A DNA stretch of 64,000 bases from Schistocerca nitens (GCF_023898315.1 NC_064622.1:175976178-176040177), one strand, 5' to 3'; counted from the stretch's first letter, positions 11,419-24,105 are shown. Notes: a model not told the origin generated them from the sequence alone. Made by a program: numbers and translations.

Positions 11419-12066
11419 CGAGGACTGTTTGGAAAGTAAGGTCCGATCGGTAGCGAAATGAAAACCACAGTGAAAATCAAATTTTTTTTATTCGCAACAG
11501 TTAGCCACACATTCCAGGTATCTCTCTAAATAGTCGCCGCTCCGACTTAGACATTTGTCGTGGCGTTCCACAGACTTTTCAGTACCCTCGTCACAGAAAA
11601 CAGCCGCCTGTGCTTTCCTTCAATTCTCTTCGCTGGTCTGCCTTTAATTGTTTGTGCCAAAATAGGAAGCGGTTCATGTGAGCACAGATGAACAGCGGAG
11701 AGAGCCAATTAAGGACTGTATTGTGGGCTATCAAACAAACACCATCGAAAACGCTGCATGAGCGTCTTCATTGCTCCTGCAGAATGCGGCTGAATATTAT
11801 CTTGAACGAAGAAACGCATGACATTTATGTTATGTGGGCTGTGTAGCTTCAGGCGAAATCCCTCACCAGATCCGCATACTTGGCGGAAGACACTGTTTTT
11901 TTAGGCATTTCTATGTGATCACTCCGCGCACTGAACTGAAAAGAGCAACGTGAAGCGATCGATAGGTACACTAAAGTCACTGCCCAACACTGCCCAACAC
12001 AAAGATCCATCGGATTTTCACAGTCGTTTCGCGCCTAATGGGACCTTACTTTTCGAATACGCCTCG
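11419..12066 (-). mobile_element. Internally deleted mariner-like element, same family as 4699-5347
   Basis: The ends begin CGAGGACTG and finish GCCTCG, with a terminal-repeat core GTAAGGTCCGATCGG related to that of 4699-5347. Interior stretches also match in reverse complement, such as CACAATACAGTCC and AATTGGCTCTC. The length is 648 bp against 649 bp for the other copy. The right flank is TA at 12067-12068; the left TA has become CA. More diverged than the copy at 4.7 kb. Confidence 0.85.
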
Positions 12067-12074
12067 TACCTGTG

Positions 12075-12990
12075 GTGGTACATGCTAAAGAATATCACAA
12101 GTGAATACGTTAGTTATGTGCGTGCTGATCAGTAATGAGACAAGTGGCCATCACAGGTTGTGTTCAAAGTGACCACCGACATCGGCAGTACACGCCTCCA
12201 GTCTGGTATGGAACGACTATTGCACATGTCGTGGCATTTCAGGGGAGGTGTCCGAGCAGGCTGAAATAATACCGTCGTTGCATATCATCGAGTGTAGCTT
12301 GTATGTCCTTGTGGACAGCGTCTTTCAGCTTTCTCCTCAGATAAAAGTCTGCAGGTGTCAAATTTTGGAACGAGCTGGCCAATGTATGGGTCCCCTGCCT
12401 CCAGTCCAACGATTTGGAAACAATTTGTGAAGACATGCTGTTGTACTTCGTGCACTGTGGGCTGGACAGCCATTAGTATCACAGGTTTCTACTAGTCTGC
12501 AGAGGAACGTCTTCTAGCATCCGTGGAAGATGGTCTGTTAGGACGCTGCGACGTTTCTGCGCGTTCAGTGTTCTGTCTTTGAAAGCGGCCCTATGAGCTG
12601 ATGGTTCACTATCCCAAACCATACGTTTACGCTCCATGGACGCTGACGTTCCACCTGATGAAGCAAACACGGATTGTCAACAGACCAATAGTGTCTATTT
12701 CGGCGGTTTTCCTGGCCATGATTGATAAATCCGGATTCATCACTGAACTGGATATAATACATCTGGAGTCTTGACGCCCATGTACAGACGTTAACACAAT
12801 TACCATAATCGATACCATGTAGCTCTTGAGAGAGATGATAGGGATGAGACTTATGTCGACGCAGAATACATAGGACGCTTAAATTGCGCAGGAGCTAACG
12901 TGCGGATCAACTGCAACAGCAGCAAGAACACTTGTTTCCCTTCATCTTTCGTCACTTGTTTCCTTCTGTTACTTTGCCTAGGTGTTACAC
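12075..12990 (-). pseudogene. IS630-Tc1-mariner transposase remnant
   Basis: Minus-strand segments in three frames read as one ITm transposase. They include the first catalytic region QFSDESGFINHGQ with RHYWSVDNP near 12640-12760, RPWSVNVWFGI, then DHLPRMLEDVPLQT near 12500, and a C-terminal end FHTRLEACTADVGGHFEH near 12160-12230. This arrangement is typical of the insect elements whose N-terminus is annotated as DUF4817. Frameshifts and stops are frequent, and no terminal repeats were identified. Confidence 0.75.
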
Positions 12991-13094
12991 TATCATTTAC
13001 ACGTAACAGGTTGAAGAGGTTGATAAATGGCTGTCGAGATGGTTGGCGTCTATGGGGATATCTTAGCGCATATACCAAGTAAGAAAGAACTGAA

Positions 13095-13296
13095 GCGCCG
13101 GCCAGTGTGGCCGACCGGTTCTAGGCGCTTCAGTCTGGAACCGTGTGAACGCTACGGTCGCAGGTTCCATGCCTCGGGCATGGATGTGTGTGATGTCCTT
13201 AGTTTAGTTAGGTTTAAGTAGTTCTAAGTTCTAGGGGGCTGATGACCTCAGAAATTAAGTCCCATAGTGCTCAGAGCCATTTGAACAATTTTTTTT
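13095..13296 (+). mobile_element. tRNA-derived SINE, family I
   Basis: Full length with a damaged B box (GGTTCCATGCC instead of GGTTCGAATCC). The target duplication gaaagaactgaa is at 13083-13094 and 13297-13308. It ends in a T-rich tail of eight Ts. Confidence 0.94.
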
Positions 13297-13689
13297 GAAA
13301 GAACTGAATTCTTCCTGCACTCTCCATACACCATGAGAATCCGATGAAAAAGAAGCATTTCTCAAAGGCGAATAAGGTGTCCCGTTTGTCTTGACCCACC
13401 AAATAATTTTTTTATGGCCAGAAGCAAAATAAAAAAATGTATAAAACAAACATTATTTAGTTACAAGGAAGACTTTAAATAGTATGAATTCCTTTCTTGT
13501 AACTTCGTTCGTTACCAAGCTATGAACAGCAGTATGAATTTTTTTATAGCGCACTATATTTTGTATTCGGTAATCCACTTCCCCTCCTGAAGACCTGCTC
13601 AAAAACGTAACAGAGTTTATCAGTTACGTAAACATGACGTTATTAACCACGAAACACAAAACTGACTGACTCTTCTGCACTAGCACACC

Positions 13690-14810
13690 ATGGACGTAGG
13701 GTTATTCCGATACCATCAAAATGTCGATACCTTCTCAAATGCGTAGTAATCAACTCGTCTTGCAATGCTATTTATATAAGTAATCCAAAACTATCGATAT
13801 CTACTTATTTAGAGACTTTTTTAATTTTTTATGCAAATGAAGTAATGCTGAGTATACTATGATACTTTGCCTTACTGATTATTTTATATAATCTCATAAA
13901 ACACTTAAATACTTTTATTTATTTATCAGTTATAATCCTTAAACAGAAAGGCAACTTTGGAAGGTAGAAGACAACATATTTCTATTCTGAGTCACAGTTA
14001 CACCAGTTTTTGAAAATAAATGCTCGACAGTCAATAATGTTGCAATGACGATACGATATCGTCGAGAATATTTGTAGAAACGCGAAACATTTCCTTTCAT
14101 CTGTTTCCGCTCAGCAGATGGATTGCTTTTTAAAGATGTTAAAGGTTTTTACGAATAGATACTTCGCCACTTTGATGCGTTTCTTTTTGCCGCCGTGCGC
14201 TAGCTGTTTATGATATGTCCAAAAATGGTATCCCCTGTACCAGTAGACGGAGCATCATTTTCCTCCGATTAGATCATAATTTTGAGTTTCTTGTGTGGCT
14301 CGCACGCATGCTGCTGGATCTTCAAAAGGCGGACTTTTAAACCTTCGACCCAATAGAGCAGCAATGGCTGCACGATTATTTAGCTCAGTTAACGTATACC
14401 TTTTCTTCAGCTCCCCCAATACACCGTTCTTCCATTCTCTGACAATGGTGAGATGTGAGACTGGTGTGATACTGTTAAGTTCTGTTGATAAACAATTAAT
14501 CATTGGTATAATTTTGTGCATTGTAACATACTTATTTTCTGACACTCCTTTTGTGACGTATCCAAGGAGCTTTTTATAAAGCTGTAAGTTGGTTGCGTGT
14601 TCCATCTCTACAGCAGATCGAAGCAAGCACTCACTCAATCACTCACTAGTCGGATGGGCACATAACACCGATTCTATAGAATACTTTCTTTCGGACACCG
14701 AGTAAGTATCGAAAAAATGATTCGATTCTAAGAGTATGCGGTATCGAAACAAAAGTATCGATTAATGACTTGTATCGCATCGCTAAGAGCAGATACCCGG
14801 GTTAACGAAA
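13690..14810 (-). mobile_element. hAT transposon remnant
   Basis: The minus-strand frame 14255-14638 encodes 127 residues typical of the middle of hAT transposases (YVTMHKIIPMINCLSTELNS, GELKKRYTLTELN). Further downstream near 13950-14070 the minus strand reads HLFSKTGVTVTQNRNMLSS, the hAT C-terminal dimerisation signature. Both flanks (13700-13810 and 14690-14800) are rich in ATCGAT and GATACC motifs that may be the subterminal regions. The catalytic N-terminal half is missing. The ends are approximate. Confidence 0.75.
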
Positions 14811-15630
14811 CTTGTGTTTGCTGTAGGTAAATTGCAAACAAATGGCAACACGTAGAAAATGCACAGCCGTCGTTCAGTCAATTGTCCTCAGTCGAAAGTT
14901 TGTGTGGTTACAACGTACACCAACGAACACAAGTTAGAAGTGGTACTCATCTATGGAGATTGAACTCTACGTTAGCAGAACAGTACCACATGAACCGCAA
15001 ACAAAAAAAACAATATTGTTGTTATTATTCTGCTGACTTACTTTCTCCAGAGATATACTCACACAAACGTCCAGCTGAAGAAGGTTGACTGAATGACCGA
15101 TGTGTAATTTCTTTGCTTTTCCATTTGTTCACTGTAATCTCCATTAAGGGGATGAGTTACGTTACTCCAGATGCTTGCGATTATGGTTGTACAAGAGAGT
15201 CAAAGTCAGTTTTGTGTTACATGGTTAGTAACAGGGCCCCATACTAGCTAAGCAGCAGTTTCTTGACACTAAGTGGACAAAGCGTTGTTTGGCGGTCAGG
15301 ATAAATGGAACATAGGCTACTGTATACTGAGGGTTTCAAGAAGATGTTCCCCATAACATCATATCTTCTACGGCTATTGAATGAAGAGAAACTTGCGGTA
15401 ATTTTTACCTACAAGGTTTTTATTTTCGAAAGAGCCATCTGAGCTTACAAGCATATTTCTTTTACAGACACGCACATACAACGTTGCGATATTTTTTAAA
15501 ATTACTTTTAGGATCAGATATTTCATTTATCTTCCGCAAATGTTTTAGTGCTCTCCACAAAACGCATGGAAAACATCCGGACGACTGTCAAACTTGTTTT
15601 ATACTTTTACGAGCATCACAGGATTTACTG
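14811..15630. other. Intergenic, nothing recognised
   Basis: AT-rich with no terminal repeats or protein domain. Confidence 0.4.
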
Positions 15631-16000
15631 CCTTCACATACATCTCCAGCCCCATCTCATCTACGTGTATGCTCCGCAGATCACACTGAAGTGCCTGCCA
15701 GAGAATTAATCGGACAATCTTCACAATAGTTTTCTATTATTCCACTTTCGAAGAGCACGAGGAAAGAAACAAACAACTATATCTTTCCGTGCGAGTTCTG
15801 ATTACCCTTAGTTTATTATGATGACCCTTTCCCCCTATTTAGGTTCCCGCCAATGAAATACATTCACAATCGGAGGAGAAAGCTGATGACTGAAATTCCG
15901 GGAGAAGATCTGGTCTCAACGAGAAACGCTGTGATGCGACGTGCTCCTCTAGCATTACTTTTCCTCAACAGTAGTTATCGATACTAGTATTATTTTTCGA
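15631..16000 (+). repeat. Dispersed repeat, possibly a LINE 5' region
   Basis: It contains phrases I recognise as a widespread arthropod repeat: GAAGTGCCTGCCAGAGAATT, CAATAGTTTTCTATTATTCC, and TATCTTTCCGTGCGAG. The assignment rests on memory, and its orientation relative to the LINE tail at 16740-16995 is uncertain. Confidence 0.35.
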
Positions 16001-16739
16001 ATTTTGGACAGGCCAATATTATCTCAGCTGCTTTTCTAAAAACTTTCATGTAATTTTATACACAATATGTTATATTTCAAGCTAAAATTTATGAAAAGGA
16101 ATTACTTTATTTTCGATGTTACAATCGATAAGCATTAGCTCCGAATGTGCAGTTAAAATTAATTTTTTTAGAAATATTTGAAACTAAGAATTAACTGGCA
16201 CACTTAAAAATTCTATAATTAATTACGCAATCTAGTACTGTTTACTATGCTTTATGAAATAACAATCGAAATTAACAGAAATTCATTTGTCAAGAAAAGT
16301 TTTAATATGGTTATTACCGCAGAGTAAAGTACTAGTAAGCATGCCTTTTATGTAAATGGACGTATCTTTGTATTTTGGGCGAACAATGTAAATTTGGCTT
16401 TTTTACTGGGAAAATGCAAGAAAACTGTATGATATACTATTAGGTCACAAAATATATTAAGGTAACAACAAAAATTCTGCAACAACTATCTTCAAATTCA
16501 TTTAGATCAATTCAACCATGAGGATCTAAAATGTGAGAATTTCAACAATCAGACCCCTAAACAAGAAGAGCTGGAGCCAACTCTACTTGAAAAACTAAGT
16601 AAAATAGAAAGTTTATTGTAATCCTCTCAGATTTTTCGTAAAAGACTTTGCTTGTTGTGGATAGTAGCTGAAATTAGAAAGGAGGGGGAGATTACAATGC
16701 CTTATTTCAATGATGTCCACCCCAAATTCTGTATCATGA
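16001..16739. other. AT-rich intergenic
   Basis: Low-complexity AT-rich stretches and nothing codable. Confidence 0.4.
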
Positions 16740-16995
16740 CCGTGCCGCTCATTCCCCTATTTCTCGATAGTACAAAACGTGCTGCCCTTTCCCTGATTTT
16801 TCTCGATGTACTCCGTTAATCCTATCTGATAAGGATCATACATAGCGCAGCAGTATTCCAAAAAAGGACGGGCAAGCGTAGTGTAGGCAGTCTCTTTAGG
16901 AGATTTGTTGCATCTTGTAAGTGTTCTGCCAATAAACCGCTGTCTTTGGATGGCCTTCCCCACAAAACTTTCTATGTGCTCTATCCTATTCAAGT
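16740..16995 (-). pseudogene. LINE reverse transcriptase C-terminal remnant (Jockey/CR1 type)
   Basis: The minus strand encodes 78 residues with the post-RT signature of Jockey/CR1-type LINEs: IGRTLTRCNKSPKETAYTTL, ARPFLEYCCAMYDPYQIGLT and EYIEKNQGK (normally a tract like TLVRPxLEYAxxxWDPY). It is a different LINE clade from the RTE-like copies. Too short to classify further. Confidence 0.7.
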
Positions 16996-17651
16996 TAGCT
17001 GTAATTTTAATTCCTAGATATTAAGTTGAATTTATGGCAATACCATGAGGTCCGGAGAACGTCGACACCAGTAGTTCGTTGCGAGGGCTGTTCGTCCCTT
17101 AATGCTGGTAGAGTAGTAAGCCAACATTACCAGGTACAGTTCTCAGTGAACTGCACCTGTCGAGATGGTGAATGTGAAACGCCTTTTGTTTCCGTGCCAT
17201 CGCCGTCTCGACCCGAAGCAAATTGGATGATGAAAGAGTCAGCGAGGAAGCTACTGGGAACTTACCATTGGCACCAAGACGAATTCTAGTTTAAATGCTG
17301 AAGTTAACGTTCATCTCAAGTTTTTTTCTAAATCCCTGTGGGAGATACAATATTTTGAAATTGGATGAATCTTTTTGAAACATCTTGTATTTTGCGAGGC
17401 AGAGGGCCGTTGTTACACCAGCGCAGAATGGGCCAACTACGTTTCACACCTACGTGCGCACATTGATGAGTAAAGAAAATTTTCGGCATATGCAGCTACA
17501 GCTTCGCAGAAGGCAGTCAGAATTACGCACTATAGGTTACAAAATATAACTAGAGTCTATGCATGTGTATCGTAAAAGTATCTCCAGTCCATTAGTCAGC
17601 TTTGCAGTGAGTGCATGGGCATACTTGTTGCGACTGAAGACCTAAGTGACT
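16996..17651. other. Intergenic, nothing recognised
   Basis: An 87-codon frame at 17026-17289 has no recognisable domain. Confidence 0.35.
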
Positions 17652-17663
17652 ATACGAAGAAGA

Positions 17664-17858
17664 TGGTTCAAATGGCTCTGAGCACTATCGGACTTAACTT
17701 CTGAGGTCATAAATTCCCTAGACTTAGAACTACTTAAACCTAACTAACCTACGGATATCACGCACATCCATGCCCGAGGCAGGATTCGAACCTGCGACTG
17801 TAGCAGCCGCGCGGCTCCGGACTGAATCGCCTAGAACCGCTCGGCCACAGCGGCCAGC
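17664..17858 (-). mobile_element. tRNA-derived SINE, family I
   Basis: Near full length. The B box GGTTCGAATCC is intact on the minus strand. The imperfect target duplication is atacgaagaaga at 17652-17663 and atacggggaaga at 17859-17870. Confidence 0.94.
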
Positions 17859-17879
17859 ATACGGGGAAGAGCACAACGA

Positions 17880-18330
17880 GGTGTATTCATAAAACTCTAT
17901 AGATTTGTCAGGACTGCATTGACTGGAGCCCTGTTTATGATTTTTCGAGTATTCCCAGTCGATACTTATGTGACATAAGTATGGCTGTGTCGTACCGGTT
18001 ACAGAGATGTAGAAAGTCCATGAAATCTAAAATCTGTGGATTGCAGACAAACCTAGCTTAAAATTCTGAAACGTTAAAAAAATTGCAACGTTGTTGGGAT
18101 GAAGTTACAAAAATTTGAAGAGTCCATGGTATTATCGCTGATATCAGGGAACCACTGCAACTGAAACACCTTAAGCCATGTCAGCCCACCGTACATTAGC
18201 GTTCATGATCCCTAGTTGCATTATTTGTGTTAAACTGGGAAACGGCACTCAGATGTGTGTGACTGTGGAAAAATTGAGAGTTCCAAGTATACAGTATTAG
18301 CTTGTCCACTTGTGGAAGAAGTTAGGCGCA
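17880..18330 (+). pseudogene. Possible I/R1-type LINE 3' coding remnant
   Basis: Near 18240-18320 the plus strand reads GKRHSDVCDCGKIESSKYTV and LACPLVEEV, similar to the zinc-knuckle tail (CxCG..ESxxHxxxxCP) at the end of R1/I-clade LINE proteins. Upstream frames are broken. Weak evidence. Confidence 0.4.
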
Positions 18331-20725
18331 GTTCACACTGAGGCGATACGATACGTGATGCGACTCAAGATACTACGCAGAAGCAACTCGCATTGACGGA
18401 GAGCACAGAAACGATGTGTCGTGTTGCCCGGCGCAGCTAGAAGCTCTGGTCGCTCCACTCAATCTGTCCTGCAAATTTGAAGCCGCCAGAAAAACAAAGA
18501 GTGCACAAACTTGACATTAGTGTCAACTACACTCTAAGATAAGAAGACGACACACCACGAAGGAAATATCCGAATGCTAGGAGAATCGGTAAATGCGTTG
18601 TACATGTACAGACTAACAAATGATTACAATTTCAGAAAAATTGGAGAAATTATTCGCCCTCGGGCAAACAGTGATTCGGGTTGGCATTGATTGACAGATC
18701 GTTGGATGTCCTCCTGAGGGATACCGCGACAACTTCTGTACAAATGGCACGTTACATCTTCAAAATGCCGAACTGGTTATACATTTTTAGGTTCTCGCTT
18801 ACATTCGTATGATAACACGGACCAATTTAACGACGTGCTCATTCGTCTAACCGCTTGAAACGTTCTCAATTGGGGAGAGCATCTAAGCATGTATCGAGTA
18901 GAGCTGATATCGATTATGATGACAGCGCTATGGTCGCTTCTTTGTTTTTTCGCGCCAGAACGAGCGAGGGAGTCACGTGGTGGCGTTCAACCGTGTGCTT
19001 GGTGTGAAGATGTTAAGGAATCAGGCTAAGAGAACAAATAAATTTTGTGACTATAAAGGTGTTTGATGCTATGTAATCATTCGTGTACGTCACGAGACGT
19101 AATCCGTGGTTCGCGAAGTCAAAAACCACGAGAACAATCGCGAGAACATGATTAGATGCCCGCGAGAATCTCATCCGCGCCGGCAAATGAAACTTGGATT
19201 ACCTATATTGCCACGAACGCCGAATCTGGATTGCAGTATCAGATTATGTATTGTGGTGTAGTGTTACTGTATGTATCAGTGTATCAACATATTTATTATT
19301 TTGTGATCCGTGTAACAGTGCAGCCCTGTGTAGTGCAAGTGTTAAAGAAAACATCAATGGATTATACTAGGCTGAAACTTAAATTTCGGACATTCGCACT
19401 CCTTTATTCCCCTTATTAGTTATCGTTTATTGCAGCAATACTCAAGCTGCTGCTCCTAGACTGCAAGGGAAGAAGCGAATGACGATTGGATTTACGAGGT
19501 GAGTGGGTACAATTAGCAAACACAGACGGAGCTATAGCCCCACCCTCCCCCATTCGCTTACAAGTACCGGCGACCTTGCTGGTCGAGGTATGTTGTGACA
19601 AGCACGAAGACTATGAGCAGAAACTCTGGCCGTGTGCAGGTGGGCATTATATTGCTGAATATAAGGCCAGGATGTCTTGCCATGAAGGGTAAAGAATGGC
19701 GCCTAGGATATTGTTGCTGTGGTGGATTTCAGGCCCTATGCTGCCGACAATCAGGGTCGATATCCAACCGTTGCTCGGAGCGACTTCAGACACGTCTTCG
19801 ACGGAAGCGGAACTCATCACTGAAGGCAGTTCTACTCCACTCAATGAGAGTTGAGGACGAATATGCCTGACTGCAAACTGACTTATTACTGTACAGTGTT
19901 CAATGGTAGTTGGTGCAAGGGGCGGCGTCAACTCATCCCCCTCCCTGCGAGGTGCCTATTAATTGTCGCTGGAGTCACTGAAGCACCAGATGCGCGAGGA
20001 TAGATGATGATGATGAATCCGGGCCTCTGAGTGCCTCTCTGATGATATCTCGGTCTTCCCGTCCTGTTGTCTCTCTAGATCAACAGCTTCCTTCTTGACG
20101 CTGTGTTCGGCCATGGTTCATCTACTCTTGCGGACGTCACCGAACAGTGGCATCGCCTGTATTCAAATATCGAGTGATGCAGCTATTACTCCAACCGGCT
20201 CCTTGGAGCCCAACTATACACACGGCTTCTCTCAAATCCAGGTATCTGTGTGTACTGTTCACGCGCATGTCTGTAACGCATAGTTACGGTCCAGATGAGC
20301 ACACGAAATGAAACTCACAGAGACTTTGTGTCCTGGTATCTAAATGTCCCCTGTATGATATCCTTTACAGCTGCGCTGTGAAAACGTACTGCAGCGTCAC
20401 ACGTTCATCCATCAGCCGATAAAGCTAAAATTTTGCGTTTTCCGTCGCTATCTACATGAATATCAGTCAGTGACCAATTTGAATAACTACTTCCTGGTGG
20501 GTCATCTTTTGGCTTAGACTGTAACAGTTGGCCGAATACTTTTGATCAGATAGTGGATGAACGAATCTTTAACAACGTCATCAACTTATAAAAATGTTCG
20601 TAACAGTTTCTTCTTGAGTCTACATACGTATGAATCGGTCGGATCAAGGACTATGGCACCATTTAGAAAACCATCAAACACATTTTAAGTTTCTCCGCAT
20701 GTGCAGAATTTACACTATAATCTAA
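18331..20725. other. Intergenic, largely unassigned
   Basis: It contains one member of an 82-bp inverted-repeat pair (18774-18855). At 20530-20557 an end resembling a Tc1 terminus reads CCGAATACTTTTGATCAGAT. Open frames at 19156-19419 and 19595-19870 show no domains. No host exon can be supported. Confidence 0.4.
18774..18855 (+). repeat. 82-bp dispersed repeat, inverted relative to 20971-21052
   Basis: 78 of 82 positions match the reverse complement of 20971-21052. It is open in one frame (GYTFLGSRLHSYDNTDQFND) and may be a piece of an unidentified transposon protein. Confidence 0.8.
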
Positions 20726-20742
20726 TTTATTTATTTAGTGCC

Positions 20743-20934
20743 GCAGGGAGTGGCGCGCGGTTTGAGGCGTCATTTCACAGATTGCGCTGCCCCTCCCGCC
20801 GGAGGTTCGAGTCCTCCCTTGGGCATGGATGTGTGTGTTGTTCTTAGCATAAGATAGTTTAAGTAGTGTATAAGTCTAGGGGACCGATGACATCAGCAGT
20901 TTGGTCCCTTACGAATTCACACACATTAGAACAG
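20743..20934 (+). mobile_element. tRNA-derived SINE, family III
   Basis: The head carries a B box GGTTCGAGTCC but differs from family I. The body is a diverged version of the family-I body (GGGCATGGATGTGTGTG, TTTAAGTAGTG, GGGGACCGATGACATCAGC). The approximate target duplication atttatttagt(g/a)cc lies at about 20727-20742 and 20935-20949. Another copy is at 23915-24105. Confidence 0.85.
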
Positions 20935-20970
20935 TATTTATTTAGTACCACGGACAGAAATCCGTAACAG

Positions 20971-21052
20971 AGCGGTTAGACGAATGAGCACGTCGTTAAA
21001 TTGGTCCGTGTTGTCATATGAATGGAAGTGAGAACCTAAAAATGTATAACCA
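20971..21052 (-). repeat. 82-bp dispersed repeat, partner of 18774-18855
   Basis: The minus-strand frame 20938-21144 includes GYTFLGSHFHSYDNTDQFND. Only four mismatches to the other copy, although the flanks of the two are unrelated. It starts just beyond the family III SINE. Confidence 0.8.
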
Positions 21053-22733
21053 CATTCGTTGGAGTCCAAACGAAGCCATAACAAATGGTTCGTCGTTTTT
21101 GCTGGGGAACATTCTGCAGAAAGTATGTAAAAGATCGTCGTCATGTTAATGATTATTACAGCTAACGCAACGACATAGTCCGTCGAATTACAGTTCCTCC
21201 GAACGTAAGTTGAATTATGTATTGTTTTAAATATATCAATTCAACCCAAAAGCTAGTCTTATAAGTATAAGGAGACTCGCATGTATGTACACGGCAAGGA
21301 AAAGGAATAGACAGTTTTCGGGGGGAGGGAGAATTTTTATTGAACGCTACCTTTCTTGGACGCTGAAGTCATATGGGCTGTTTTTCATACATAAACAGTG
21401 CTTTAACACACTGTTCAGATATTGTTGGCTAACGGAATTTTTACAGATAAGCTGGATTTTTAACACTATTCTTTGAAGGAAACCAAAATAATTGTGTATG
21501 AGTGTACCGTTTTTAACGGGAAATACATTTATTCCATGGGAAATATATCTGCTTTCTGCGGACGATGGACTAGAAAGATTCCCAAAGCGCAAGGAACGAA
21601 AATGTACCGTTTAAAATTAAGGCAAAAGTGTAATTTCCAGTTCTTTTGTCAGTCGTCTTGAACTGGAAGATAAAAAGTGAGAAACTCTCTGTCGTAATTA
21701 CGTTAATGGCTTTCCGTGGGACTCATTTCCGAATATTGCATAAAGCGCTGTAGGATGCTGGAGACGGGTAAGCAATGAAATTGTTTTACACCCGTCACAG
21801 TCTCAGGAAACACTGTGGAGATGATACCGCCAGCAATTAAATCTTACCTAAACGAAAATGAACAGCGAAGCGAGAAAAAGTCTAGGTAGGTGCTAGTATT
21901 ATTTGAAAATAAGAAAAAAACCTAGGCGCTTTAGGAGTTTCTCATGGCACAAAATTAGACATGACGGTAACGAAATGCGAAATTCTTTTTTTTCTTTTAT
22001 TACGTGTTTAGCTACCCATCACTGGGAAACAATGACAGGCGCCTATTGCAGTACAGCTGAAAGAACTATTTCTTACCGATTGCAAATCGATATTGACAAA
22101 AAAGAAATTCGTATTCAGCTTTCCCATAACATTTGGGAATTGTTTAAAAGCACTTTCTCATTTGTATTGGGTCATCAGCATTGAAAAACGAAGTTCCTAC
22201 CGATGAATTAATTAAATGACACTGCTTTGAGTTGTGCGAGAGGATATTTCGAAACAAAACTCACTCTCCATCTTCGCTACACCACAGGCATTGAGTTAAA
22301 GGTGTCGCACTTAGTTTATAAAGATTAAAGGAAGAAATTTTCCTCAACTACCAGACATTTTCTCAAATGTTCATTATTCCACAAAAGTCATCATTTCCTA
22401 TGATGAAATCAAAAGTCTCGCAAATCAGCCTAAGTGTGTATTTCAGCAAAACATTTCTTACAACCGTTTCACATATGCTATCAAATCAAGTAGCACGTAC
22501 AACGTATAAATTAGAAGTAATTGTGAACTGTGTAATGTTCTCTAAACAAAAGTACGTGAATCATCTCATTCAATAGTTGTGAAACGTGATCGCTGTGTGG
22601 AGAGTGGAGAAGATGAAAGCATTTAACTATAACAAAATTAACTGTACTCGTCGGTGGTGCAGTGGTCTAGTTATAACACGACAAAGTAGCAGCTACACAG
22701 AAGACCTACTGTGTCCAGCTCAGTGCAGTTACG
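21053..22733. other. AT-rich intergenic
   Basis: Several short open frames have no domains. Near 22650 GGTGGTGCAGTGGTCTAG looks like a tRNA A-box region, but no B box follows. Confidence 0.4.
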
Positions 22734-22744
22734 TCTCTCTCCCC

Positions 22745-22935
22745 CGCCGGCCGCGGTGGTCTCGCGGTTCTAGGCGCGCAGTCCGGAACCGCGCGACTGC
22801 TACGGTCGCAGGTTCGAATCCTGCCTCGGGCATGGATGTGGGTGATGTCCTTAGGTTAGTTAGGTTTAAGTAGTTCTAAGTTCTAGGGGACTGATGACCT
22901 CAGATGTTAAGTCCCATAGTGCTCAGAGCCATTTT
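22745..22935 (+). mobile_element. tRNA-derived SINE, family I
   Basis: The B box is perfect (GGTTCGAATCC). The head variant reads GGTGGTCTCGCGGTTCTAGG. The target duplication tctctctcccc is at 22734-22744 and 22936-22946. It ends at GAGCCATTTT. Confidence 0.95.
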
Positions 22936-22946
22936 TCTCTCTCCCC

Positions 22947-23914
22947 CTCTACTTCCTTAACTCAGAGATGATCATTGTGTCACTTTGTTAGATTGCGTGC
23001 ATTATTGTGCTTCTTCGTATTTTTCTAATTTGAATGGTTTCGTGTTGGTTGATCCGACGATACAGTTTTAACAAGCTGGATTAAACACCTCATTTAGGGA
23101 CTATGTACCACAGAGTTTATTGCTCGTCTATATTGCATTCAGTATTAGGATTTCGTACCTCAGTTCTATAAAAACGAATTCCTATAGGATCCCTTTTCTG
23201 TCTGTCTGTCTGTCTCTGTTAAGACCACTTTTTGACAGCAACAGACAGACGTATCAAGGTGAAAATCACGTCAAATACTAACGCCTACGGTTCTCTGGAG
23301 GTGTAAAAATTTTAAGCTTCTAAGTCAACGTAATCAAAAGGTACGGTGATTCATGTGACTTATGATGATACTCGCGGATTATCTATCGATGCGCTATCCA
23401 TGTATACAATAATCTTGTACAGAAACTTCAGAGCGCGAGTCCTATTTGCACTTGTCCGGTTTTTAAAATTATGATCGCTTTAGAATCCACATGAAACGTC
23501 TTCGTATCTGAAAGTATCAGTTGTGAGAGTAACATGTCCACTTTATCAGAAAGTTTTCACACTACGTCTAGGGACAATATTATCATGTGACGTAGCACAT
23601 AAATTTACTGATTAATTGGATGGATAGTAAAATTTGTTGGGCAACAGTTAATTACGTTTTTTTTTTCTGGAAGACCGTATGTGAATTTTTTCGGAGTGTA
23701 TATTATGTCTAATCAACCAGTGTATTTTTTTTTGTCCCGTGCAGTATAATGTCATACACGTCTCCTGAACCGCTAGTAAGTGTGATTATTCTGCTGTTGT
23801 GTTGATTTACCATCATGTTAAAATGATTGTTACCTCGAATAACAAGACCATTGTTCTGAAAGGGACAGCTGAGCTTTTCTTTTATTTTTATTTCTTCATT
23901 TATTTATTTTTTGA
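22947..23914. other. Intergenic, with a short TCTG microsatellite
   Basis: A (TCTG)n tract lies at about 23198-23217. No coding domain was recognised. Confidence 0.4.
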
Positions 23915-24105
23915 AATTTGTGGTACGGTCTTATGGGACTAATCTGCTGAGGTCATCGGTCCCTAAGTCTACACACTACTTAATCTAACTTGAACTAACT
24001 TACGCTAAGGACGACACACACACACCCATGCCCGAGCGAGGACTCGAACCTCCGACTAGAGGAGCCGCACGGACCGTGGCAAGGCGTCCTAGACCGCGCG
24101 GCGAC
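23915..24105 (-). mobile_element. tRNA-derived SINE, family III
   Basis: Reverse complement: a B box GGTTCGAGTCC, then CGGGCATGGGTGTGTG, TTAGTTCAAG, TTAAGTAGTGTG, and GGGACCGATGACCTCAGCAG. The same family as 20743-20934, with a better preserved head. No clear target duplication. Confidence 0.85.
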
